DNA from: Caballeronia arvi
GTDB taxonomy: Bacteria; Pseudomonadota; Gammaproteobacteria; Burkholderiales; Burkholderiaceae
Direction of reading: 5' to 3'
NCBI RefSeq assembly: GCF_001544695.2
Contig: NZ_FCOM02000009.1
Location: 1 to 64,000, forward strand
DNA: 64,000 bases
Part shown: positions 36,040 through 43,723 of the stretch, piece by piece
How the letters are laid out: each line of letters starts with the position of its first letter
Numbering within the stretch: the stretch's first letter is position 1
Made by a program: the position numbers and the translations under genes
Notes under the pieces: model-generated
What the model saw: the letters and a program-made list of their open reading frames with translations, nothing else
Database searches by the model: none
Told to the model about the DNA's origin: nothing

Positions 36040-36808
36040 GTTTCATCTCCTTGATGACGTCTTGAATGACGCCGGGAACGTCTCCGAGACGCGCCGCATC
36101 GGACACCAGCACGTCGTTTTCCGTGGGATACGCGCCGCCGCGCGTCAATGCGGCGATGCACGACCGGTAAACCGGATCGATTTCTTCCTGAGCGCCGATC
36201 ATCATGCCCATGTTGCGCAGGCGGCCGTCGTGCACGCCGTAGGTCCAGCCGTGCACGGTGAGTTCCTGTCCGCGCGCCCAGGCATCGTTGACGACGGTCG
36301 TGCGGCACACGTTGATGGTTTGCTCGATCGTGTTCAGCTCGACGAGCCGACGATGCCGCGCGTCGCCGATCGGCCAGTCTTCGAGCAGCGCGGCGTGCTT
36401 TTCGCGCACGTCCTCGACGTGACGCAGCCAGTTATCGGCGAGACCGACACGCCGTCCGACGAGCGCCGCACCCACGCCCGAGCAGCCGTAATGACCGACG
36501 ACCATGATGTGCTTCACCTTCAGCAGATCGACGGCGAACTGGATCACCGACAGGCAGTTGAGATCCGAGTGCACGACCACGTTCGCGATGTTCCGATGTA
36601 CAAACACCTCGCCCGGCGGCAGGCCGATGATCTCGTTCGCCGGTACGCGCGAATCCGCGCAGCCGATCCACAAATACTCGGGCGTCTGCTGATGCGCGAG
36701 CCGCTCGAAGAATTTCGCGTCCTCGCCGAGCTTGTGCGCGACCCAGTTCTGGTTGTTCGCGAACAGATGGGCGAGGGGATTGTTGTCGTTGTCTTGGTTC
36801 ATGTTCAT
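36032..36808 (-). CDS. can: Beta-class carbonic anhydrase
   Basis: A 258-residue zinc enzyme interconverting CO2 and bicarbonate. The ligands are visible: C50, D52 (with R54) in WIGCADSRVPANE, and H106 and C109 in VVGHYGCSGVGAA. The spacing matches E. coli Can. Start at 36808 or six bases later; no strong ribosome binding site for either. It lies between aceK and the thiolase with an 8-bp overlap into the latter. Confidence 0.92.
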   Translation of the reverse strand: MNMNQDNDNNPLAHLFANNQNWVAHKLGEDAKFFERLAHQQTPEYLWIGCADSRVPANEIIGLPPGEVFVHRNIANVVVHSDLNCLSVIQFAVDLLKVKHIMVVGHYGCSGVGAALVGRRVGLADNWLRHVEDVREKHAALLEDWPIGDARHRRLVELNTIEQTINVCRTTVVNDAWARGQELTVHGWTYGVHDGRLRNMGMMIGAQEEIDPVYRSCIAALTRGGAYPTENDVLVSDAARLGDVPGVIQDVIKEMKHE

Positions 36809-36831
36809 TGAGCAATGCGGGACGTGCGCGC

Positions 36832-38643
36832 TCAAGCGGCGCGCGCGTCGGATCGTCCGGGCTTCTCGAAGCGCTCCGGATAACGGATGCAGAATCGGAC
36901 GTCCCGGTCATAGGGAAAGAAGTCGGCGAGTTCGCCGCGCAGCAGTTGTTCCTTGTAATGCTGCCAGAGCGCGGGATCGAAGAAATCCGCGTGATGGCGC
37001 ATGAACGCTTCGCGCACGCGCGGATCACCGAGCAAAAACGTGCCGTACGTCTCGGGAAAGATATCGTGCGGTCCGACGGTATACCACGGTTCGCCGGACA
37101 TTTCGTCTTCCTCGAAACGCGGCGGCGGCACGCTGCGCACGTTGCAATCGGTCAGATACTCGATTTCATCGTAGTCGTAGAACACGACGCGACCGTGCCG
37201 CGTCACGCCGAAGTTCTTGTACAGCATGTCGCCGGGAAAGATGTTGGCCTGGATCAACTGTTTGATCGCATCGCCATACTCTTTGATGCCGTGATCGATT
37301 TCGTCAGCGCTCGCGTTCTTCAGGAACAGATTGAGCGGCAACAGGCGGCGCTCGATATACACGTGCCCGATGACGAGATTATCGCCTTCGTATTCGATCA
37401 TCGAGGGCGCTTCGTTTTCGAGCTCGCGGATGAGTGCGTCATCGAGACGCGCGACCGGAAGCGCGACACTCGAATATTCGAGCGTGTCAGCCATGCGGCC
37501 CAAACGGTCATGCCGCTTCACGAGCTGATACTTGTCCTGGATCTTCTGCCGCGTGGTTTCCTTCGGCGGAGGGAATGCGTCCTTGATGAGCTTGAACACA
37601 TACGGAAACGAAGGCAGCGTGAAGACGATCATCACGAGCCCCTTGATGCCGGGCGCGACGATGAACTTATCGCTCGAATGCGACAGATGATGCAGCAAGT
37701 CGCGATAGAAATCGTTCTTGCCCTGCTTCTGCAAACCCACCGACGTATAGATTTCCGCTTTCGGCTTACGCGGCATGATCGTGGCGAGGAACTGCACGAA
37801 CGCCGACGGCACTTCCATGTCGACGAGAAAGTACGAGTGCGAGAAGCTGAAGATGATGAGCACCTGCTCGCGCGACAGCAGCACGGTATCGAGCGCGAGC
37901 AGGCGAGGCGACGTGTGCCGGATCGCGATGGCGAAGGGCAGGAGCGCATCGCCGTTGATGATGCGCCCGACGATATACGCCGCCTTGTTGCGAAAGAACA
38001 GCGACGACAGCACGTGAATCTGAAAATTCGGCGCGGGCGTGAGATCGCCGAAGGTGTCTTTCAGCGTCTGCATCACGCATTGCACGTCGCGCGTCAGGTC
38101 TTCGAACGGCGGCTCGAGCTGAAAGTTCGTAACGATGCGCTCGATCGTCGCGGCGAGGCCGTCGCGTTCCGGGTAATACGCGCGATACGTAGGCTTCGCG
38201 GCGGGTTCGTCGTTTTCGATGTATTCGGTCGAGATCGCGGGCCGCACGAAGATGAAATCGTTGTTGAAGTACGAGCGATGCAGGATCTTGCAGCACACCG
38301 AGTTGAAGAACGTCTCCGCGCATTCCGGCTGTCGATGCGTCGTCAGCAAGCCGATGTAATGCAGCTTGATCTGCTGCCAGACGTCGTCGTCGATGTTCTC
38401 GGCGTCGTATTCGTCTTCGAGCAGCGCCACGCATTCGGCGACGCGCTCGTCATACGACGTGATGCGGTCGCGCGCGAGCTGCTGCACCGCGAGCCATTCG
38501 GCGCGCTCGAACAGCGTCTTCGCCTCGATCGCGGCCTCGCGAAACACGCGGTAATGATGCTCGAAGCCTTCGAGTATCGTCTTGGCGACATCGAAGCCGA
38601 TTTGCGACGAGAGCAGCTTGGGGAAGTGATTCATGTCGGCCAT
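36832..38643 (-). CDS. aceK: Isocitrate dehydrogenase kinase/phosphatase
   Basis: A 603-residue bifunctional enzyme that phosphorylates and dephosphorylates isocitrate dehydrogenase, directing carbon to the glyoxylate bypass. The kinase-like C-terminal half includes the ATP-loop region [12 protein letters not shown] and the catalytic-type [17 protein letters not shown]. The N-terminal regulatory domain is also complete. It is not adjacent to aceA or aceB. It starts 37 bp after the MerR gene stop. Confidence 0.95.
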   Translation of the reverse strand: MADMNHFPKLLSSQIGFDVAKTILEGFEHHYRVFREAAIEAKTLFERAEWLAVQQLARDRITSYDERVAECVALLEDEYDAENIDDDVWQQIKLHYIGLLTTHRQPECAETFFNSVCCKILHRSYFNNDFIFVRPAISTEYIENDEPAAKPTYRAYYPERDGLAATIERIVTNFQLEPPFEDLTRDVQCVMQTLKDTFGDLTPAPNFQIHVLSSLFFRNKAAYIVGRIINGDALLPFAIAIRHTSPRLLALDTVLLSREQVLIIFSFSHSYFLVDMEVPSAFVQFLATIMPRKPKAEIYTSVGLQKQGKNDFYRDLLHHLSHSSDKFIVAPGIKGLVMIVFTLPSFPYVFKLIKDAFPPPKETTRQKIQDKYQLVKRHDRLGRMADTLEYSSVALPVARLDDALIRELENEAPSMIEYEGDNLVIGHVYIERRLLPLNLFLKNASADEIDHGIKEYGDAIKQLIQANIFPGDMLYKNFGVTRHGRVVFYDYDEIEYLTDCNVRSVPPPRFEEDEMSGEPWYTVGPHDIFPETYGTFLLGDPRVREAFMRHHADFFDPALWQHYKEQLLRGELADFFPYDRDVRFCIRYPERFEKPGRSDARAA

Positions 38644-38680
38644 TCACTCCGCACGTTGACGTCAGCGCGTTGACTTCGGA

Positions 38681-39103
38681 TCACGCGGCTTTCGGTTTGC
38701 GCGCGCGCTTCTCCATGCCCGCCGCGAGCAGCGCGCGTCCCTGTTCCTCGTAGGCAGCGAGCTCCGCGAGCGTCGTGTTCAGGTCTTCGAGCTGGCGCGT
38801 CAGCACTTCGCGATGCGCGGCGATCGTATCGACGAAAGCCTGAAGCTGCGTCGCGGTGCCGGTGGGCGAATCGTAGAGATCGAGCAGCGTGCGAATTTCC
38901 GACAGCGTAAAGCCGAGCCGCTTGCCGCGCAGCGTGAGCTTCAGCCGCGTGCGGTCGCGCGGCGAGTACACGCGCCGCAGGCCGTTCGCGCCTTCGCGTT
39001 TCGGCGCGAGCAGGCCCTGATCTTCGTAGAAGCGGATCGCGCGCGGCGTGATGTCGAACTCGCGCGCCAGTTCGGTGATCGTGTAGTGCGTCGGTTGAGT
39101 CAT
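38681..39103 (-). CDS. MerR-family regulator, LiuR-like
   Basis: A 140-residue regulator. Residues 5-75 form the MerR winged helix, with YTITELAREFDITPRAIRFY and the wing LRRVYSPRDRTRLK. A coiled-coil follows, and the tail is basic. There is no cysteine-rich metal site. This resembles LiuR, which controls branched-chain amino acid and acyl-CoA degradation. It is divergent from an MBL hydrolase, with a clear palindromic site between them. Confidence 0.87.
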   Translation of the reverse strand: MTQPTHYTITELAREFDITPRAIRFYEDQGLLAPKREGANGLRRVYSPRDRTRLKLTLRGKRLGFTLSEIRTLLDLYDSPTGTATQLQAFVDTIAAHREVLTRQLEDLNTTLAELAAYEEQGRALLAAGMEKRARKPKAA

Positions 39104-39149
39104 CGCGGGCGGACAGCGCAAAAGCGCGCGCAACGTTAGAATGGACGTT

Positions 39150-39167
39150 TACGTTATCGTCAACGTA
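39150..39167. promoter_or_regulatory. LiuR-type operator
   Basis: TACGTT and AACGTA form a perfect inverted repeat with a 6-bp centre, preceded by another ACGTTTACG half-site. It lies midway between the MerR gene (start 39103) and the MBL gene (start 39209), so it probably controls both. Confidence 0.65.
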
Positions 39168-39208
39168 GCCAATTTGCAACGCGGCGCAAACCCGGAGGCA
39201 GACACCGA

Positions 39209-40282
39209 ATGAACGCACTCGAACACCAGCTCGACTATGTTTTCGCCGACGCATTGCCGGAATCGGGCGGCGTCAGGGAAGTGGCGCCGGGCGTGTTCTG
39301 GCTGCGCATGCCGCTGCCGTTCGCGCTCGATCACATCAATCTCTGGCTGCTGCGCGACGAAATCGACGGTGAAGAGGGCTGGACCGTCGTCGATTGCGGC
39401 ATTTCGAGCGACACGATCCGCGCGAACTGGGAGCGCGTGTTCGAAACCGTGCTCGACGGCCTGCCGGTGCTGCGCGTGATCGTCACGCATTGCCATCCGG
39501 ATCATCTCGGCCTGGCCGACTGGCTTTGCAAGGGCGGAGACAAAGCGCGCTGGAACGTGCGCCTGTGGATTTCGCTCGGCGAATACGCGATGGGCCGCGT
39601 GATGGCCGCCGGCGATGGCTCCAACGCGGGCGGCGAGCGCGCGGCGGCGCATTTCGCGGCGCACGGTCTGACCGACGCGGCCTCGCTCGACGCCTTGCGC
39701 AACCGTGACAGCTATTACCCGACGCTCGTGCCGTCGATTCCCGCGGAATACCGGCGTATCCGCAATGGCGATGTCATCAGGATCGGCGCGCGTGACTGGG
39801 AAGTAGTGACGGGTTACGGTCATTCGCCCGAACACACCGCGCTGTTTTCTGCAACGGACAAGCTGCTTATTTCCGGCGACATGGTGTTGCCGCGCATCTC
39901 GACGAACGTATCGGTGTTCGCGATCGAGCCGGAAAGCAATCCGCTCGCGCTCTATCTGGAATCGCTCGGCCGCTACGAAACGATGCCCGCCGATACCCTC
40001 GCGCTTCCGTCGCACGGCAAGCCGTTTCGCGGCGTGCAGACGCGCATCGGGCAATTGCGGGAGCATCATCGCGCGCGGCTGGCGGAAGTGCGCGAGGCCT
40101 GCGCGCAGCAACCGTGCAGCGCTGCCGATATCGTGCCGATCATGTTCAAGCGCAAGCTCGACATTCATCAGATGACGTTCGCGCTCGGCGAAGCGCTCGC
40201 GCATCTGAATCTGCTCTGGCTCGATGGAATCCTGAAGCGTGAAACCGGCGATGACGGTGTGATCCGTTTCTCGCCGGCCTGA
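39209..40282 (+). CDS. MBL-fold metallo-hydrolase (LACTB2-like)
   Basis: A 357-residue metallo-beta-lactamase-fold protein. The metal motif VTHCHPDHLGLADWL (HxHxDH) lies near residue 93; further ligands are in VTGYGHSPEHTALF, ISGDMVLPRI and PSHGKPF. The C-terminal 80 residues form the winged-helix cap found in LACTB2-like hydrolases. GGAGG precedes the ATG. Its promoter contains the LiuR-like site, so it may act in acyl-CoA or amino-acid catabolism. Confidence 0.87.
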   Translation: MNALEHQLDYVFADALPESGGVREVAPGVFWLRMPLPFALDHINLWLLRDEIDGEEGWTVVDCGISSDTIRANWERVFETVLDGLPVLRVIVTHCHPDHLGLADWLCKGGDKARWNVRLWISLGEYAMGRVMAAGDGSNAGGERAAAHFAAHGLTDAASLDALRNRDSYYPTLVPSIPAEYRRIRNGDVIRIGARDWEVVTGYGHSPEHTALFSATDKLLISGDMVLPRISTNVSVFAIEPESNPLALYLESLGRYETMPADTLALPSHGKPFRGVQTRIGQLREHHRARLAEVREACAQQPCSAADIVPIMFKRKLDIHQMTFALGEALAHLNLLWLDGILKRETGDDGVIRFSPA

Positions 40283-40286
40283 TCAT

Positions 40287-41882
40287 TTACTGCACCGAAA
40301 CGCCGCCGAAATTCACGCGCCCGAACGGACTCACGCCATAACCGCTGACGTTAGCGCGCGTGAGTGCCGCCGCAGTCGGATAGACGAGCGGAATCCACAA
40401 CGCCTGATCGTGGATGATCTTCTGCGCATCGACATACGCCTTCGTGCGTTTCGCGACATCGGGCGTAGCCTTGCCATCGGCGATGAGCTTGTCGAGTTGG
40501 GGATCGCAATAACGCGCGAAGTTGATGCCCGACTTCACCGCATTGCAACTGAATAGCGGCGACAGGTAATTGTCGGGATCGCCGTTATCGCCCGCCCAGC
40601 CCATGAACAGCATGTCGTGCTGACCTTGCTTGGCCTCCTTGATCAGCTCGCCCCATTCGATGATTTTCACCTGCGCCTTCACGCCGATCTTCGCGAGATC
40701 GGCTTGCAGCAGTTCGGCGCCCGCCTTGGGATTCGGGTTCAGCACGCTGCCGTTCGGACGCACCCAGATGGTCGTGTCGAAGCCGTTCGGAAAGCCCGCG
40801 TCGGCGAGCAGCTTCTTCGCATCATTCGCGGAGTACTTGTACGCCGCAATGTTCTTGTCATAACTCCACGTATTCGGCGGATACGGATTCACGGCTTGCG
40901 TCGCCGTGTTGTCGAAGACGGTTTTCATGTACGTCGTGCGATCGAACGCCATGTTGATCGCCTGACGCACCTTCGGATTGTCGAGCGGTTTTTTCTGCGT
41001 GTTGAGCGCGACGAACGCCGTCATGAACGCGGGCGCCTCGCTGACTTTCAGCGACTTGTCCTTCTTCGCATCGAGCACGTCCTGCGGCTTCGGCGACAGC
41101 GCGATCTGGCATTCGCCCGCCTTGATCTTCTGCGCGCGCACGGCCGCGTCGGGCGTGATCGCGTAGATCAGGCGATCGATCTTCGGTTTCGTGCCCCAAT
41201 ACGACGGATTGACGTCGTAGCGAATGATCGAGTCCTTCGTATAGATCTTCAGCACGAACGGGCCGGTGCCGATCGGCTTGCTGTTCAGATCGGTCTGCTG
41301 GTTGGCCTTAAGCAACTTGTCCGCGTATTCCGACGAATAGATCGATGCGAAGCCCATCGTGAGAATCGGCACGAAGGTCGCGTTCGGCTCGTTGAGCTCG
41401 AATTTCACGGTGTGGTCGTCGACTTTCGTCACGGCCTTGATCAGCTTCACGAGGCCCATCGACTGCGCGTGCGGAAAGCCGCTCGCGCCCGCGATCTTGT
41501 GCCACGGATTGCTGTCCGAGAGCATGCGCTCGAACGTGAATACGACGTCGTCGGCGGCGAGCGGGCGCGTCGGCTTGAAGTAATCGGTCGCTTGGAACTG
41601 AACGTTCGGACGGAGATGGAAGGTGTAAGTCAGCCCGTCGCCGCTCACGTCCCACTTCTCGGCGAGCGAGGGCACGACTTTCTTCGTGGCTTCATCGTAG
41701 GAGACGAGCGTGTTGAAAATGACATCCGCGGATGCGTTGGTCGTCACGAGCGAATTGAACTGCACGACATCGAAACCGTCCGGGCTCGATTCGGTGCAGA
41801 CGGTAAGCGGTTTGGACATCGCGAGCATCGGCGCGGCGAAGCATGCGAGGGCCGTAGCCGCGGCGAGGAGTTTGAAACGCAT
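40287..41882 (-). CDS. Periplasmic peptide-binding protein (DppA-like)
   Basis: A 531-residue type II periplasmic binding protein of an ABC importer for dipeptides or related compounds. A signal peptide (MRFKLLAAATALACF, cleaved near AMS) precedes the mature protein starting KPLTVCTESSPDGFDV. Typical DppA segments are LAEKWDVSGDGLTYTFHLR and FMGWAGDNGDPDNYL. GGGAG lies before ATG 41882. No permease or ATPase genes follow, so it is an orphan or feeds a transporter encoded elsewhere. Confidence 0.9.
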   Translation of the reverse strand: MRFKLLAAATALACFAAPMLAMSKPLTVCTESSPDGFDVVQFNSLVTTNASADVIFNTLVSYDEATKKVVPSLAEKWDVSGDGLTYTFHLRPNVQFQATDYFKPTRPLAADDVVFTFERMLSDSNPWHKIAGASGFPHAQSMGLVKLIKAVTKVDDHTVKFELNEPNATFVPILTMGFASIYSSEYADKLLKANQQTDLNSKPIGTGPFVLKIYTKDSIIRYDVNPSYWGTKPKIDRLIYAITPDAAVRAQKIKAGECQIALSPKPQDVLDAKKDKSLKVSEAPAFMTAFVALNTQKKPLDNPKVRQAINMAFDRTTYMKTVFDNTATQAVNPYPPNTWSYDKNIAAYKYSANDAKKLLADAGFPNGFDTTIWVRPNGSVLNPNPKAGAELLQADLAKIGVKAQVKIIEWGELIKEAKQGQHDMLFMGWAGDNGDPDNYLSPLFSCNAVKSGINFARYCDPQLDKLIADGKATPDVAKRTKAYVDAQKIIHDQALWIPLVYPTAAALTRANVSGYGVSPFGRVNFGGVSVQ

Positions 41883-42080
41883 GAGATCTCCCGTGATCTT
41901 CATTCTTGTTCGTGGATGAGCGAGGGGCACGCGCAGCAAGCGGCGCGCCCGGCGCGGCTAGCGTAGCGAATGCGTGCGCCTTCGACAACGATTCGATCGG
42001 CATACGCTTATACGGCGCGCTTCGATCGGATGCACGCGCGGCTTGCCGAAACGGGGTGCATCGGGCTAAACTTGCGCCGT

Positions 42081-42179
42081 CTTTGGGGAGTAGCCTTCCT
42101 TCGCGTGCGAAGGAGAACGCGTCAACATCCTCGGCTCTGCTGCCGTGGCGCGTTCGACCGGAACGGTTTGGCGAGACCA
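42081..42179 (+). ncRNA. yybP-ykoY (manganese) riboswitch
   Basis: This leader shows the defining conserved blocks of the yybP-ykoY motif in the right order: TTGGGGAGTAGCC near the 5' end (42083-42095), GTCAACATCC in the middle (42121-42130) and GGCGAGACC at the 3' end (42170-42178). A GC-rich helix (CCTTCCTTCGCGTGCGAAGG) separates the first two. This class senses Mn2+ and typically turns on manganese or cation exporters. It lies 155 bp upstream of the exchanger gene. Confidence 0.88.
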
Positions 42180-42333
42180 TCGATGCGCTATGTCGTTCCT
42201 GGTCGGACGGCGCGTGGCGCATCGTGGTTCGCTCGACGTCCGGCCGTGGAATCATCGTGTCCCCACAACTACAACATCCCTGTCTTTCGCGCACACTTGC
42301 GCGCCCATCGCATTTTTCGATGCGAGGTGCCGC

Positions 42334-43344
42334 ATGACGATGCTCTTTCTCGAACTCGCGCTGATGCTCGCAATCATTCTGATCGCGTCGGAGCTGTTCA
42401 CGAACGCGCTCGAACATCTCGGCGAGCGGCTCGGCATATCCGAAGGCGTGACCGGATCGCTGTTCGCGGCAGTCGGCACGGCCTTGCCGGAAACGACCGT
42501 GCCGATCATCGCGTTGCTCGGCGGCACGTCCAGCCGCGCGGTCAACGAGGAAATCGGCGTTGGCGCGATCCTCGGCGCGCCGCTGATGCTCGCGACGCTT
42601 TCCACTTGCCTGATGACGGTCGCGATCCTCAAGTCGCGTGGTTTGCGCGGCAGGATCATGCCGGAGCGCAGCGGCTTCGTGCGCGATCTCAACTTCTTCC
42701 TGATTGCGTTCCTGATCGCCTGCGCCGCGATGTTCGTGCCGCATCATGCGTGGCCGGTGCGCGCGATGTTCGCGGCCGGACTCGTCGCGCTGTATGTCAT
42801 TTATGTGATTTCGACGTTCAGAGCGTCGGCGCGGCTCGTCGAGGGCGGGCACGGGACGGAGGCGCCCGAGGCGTTGTTCGCATCGCGGCTCGGCATGCGG
42901 ACTTCGCTCGGCTCGATCATGCTGCAGTTTCTCGTGGGCATCGTGCTGCTCGTGGGCGGCGCGAAGGGCTTCATTCATGGCGTCGAGGGCGTCTCGCACG
43001 CGCTCGGCATTTCCCCGCTGCTGCTGTCGCTCATCATCATTCCGATTGCGACGGAACTGCCCGAGAAGGTGAACAGCATTCTTTGGGCGCGACGCGGGAA
43101 AGACACGCTCGCGTTCGGCAACATCACCGGCGCGATGGTGTTTCAGGGGACGTTGCTGCCTGGGATCGGGATCATGTTGACGCCCTGGGAGCCGCGCGTC
43201 GAAGTGCTGACCGGCGTGCTGATCACGCTCGCGGCCGCCGCGTGGTTGCGGCTCAATGCGCGGGTCAATGGCGTCGTGCTGTGGGCGCTGCTCGGCAACG
43301 GCGTGCTGTACGGCGCGTATCTCGTGCTGACACTGTCGCGCTGA
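42334..43344 (+). CDS. CaCA-family cation exchanger under Mn riboswitch control
   Basis: A 336-residue inner-membrane protein with about ten hydrophobic segments in two related halves. Each half has an alpha-repeat-like motif: GSLFAAVGTALPETTVP near residue 40 and LLSLIIIPIATELPEKVNS near 235, both with the Glu expected for cation binding. The start follows GAGG at 42327. The riboswitch upstream suggests export of manganese or a related divalent ion, perhaps in exchange for Na+ or H+. Calcium remains an alternative. Confidence 0.82.
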   Translation: MTMLFLELALMLAIILIASELFTNALEHLGERLGISEGVTGSLFAAVGTALPETTVPIIALLGGTSSRAVNEEIGVGAILGAPLMLATLSTCLMTVAILKSRGLRGRIMPERSGFVRDLNFFLIAFLIACAAMFVPHHAWPVRAMFAAGLVALYVIYVISTFRASARLVEGGHGTEAPEALFASRLGMRTSLGSIMLQFLVGIVLLVGGAKGFIHGVEGVSHALGISPLLLSLIIIPIATELPEKVNSILWARRGKDTLAFGNITGAMVFQGTLLPGIGIMLTPWEPRVEVLTGVLITLAAAAWLRLNARVNGVVLWALLGNGVLYGAYLVLTLSR

Positions 43345-43397
43345 GGGCGCGCTGAAAAGAAGAATGCCCGCCGAAGCGGGCATCGAGGGCGAAGCGG

Positions 43398-43431
43398 CGC
43401 GCCGACCGATCGGCGCGTTGTCGTTGTTGTT
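43398..43431 (+). terminator. Rho-independent terminator
   Basis: CGCGCCGA (43398-43405) pairs with TCGGCGCG (43410-43417), followed by a T-rich run. A second perfect 8-bp hairpin (43364-43371 with 43376-43383) precedes it. Both lie after the exchanger stop. Confidence 0.75.
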
Positions 43432-43723
43432 AAAAGGATTATCGGCGCAGAAAAAGAAAACTTTAGACACGCGCCGCATGATCTCGCCCGCCAATGGCTC
43501 GCGCCCCGCGGCGATCCCTGACGGAACGCGCCCCGCGGGCGCCATTGCCGAAACTGGGGCGCTTTCCCGCCTCATCTCCGCGCTTTGAAACCGGGCCGCC
43601 GACCCGATAATTCGCCGATACCTGCAATGCTGCCGCTCACTGAAATTCGACAACGTGACACGGCATTGCTCGAACAAGTCAATGACGGCCGTTCGGCAAC
43701 TATCGAGGTAACCCAAGCAAACC

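Noticed and set aside
43603..43621. Sigma-28 promoter for the GT41 gene
   Set aside because: Two GATA-containing -10-like words are present (CCCGATAA and GCCGATAC), but no TAAAGTTT-like -35 lies at the required distance.
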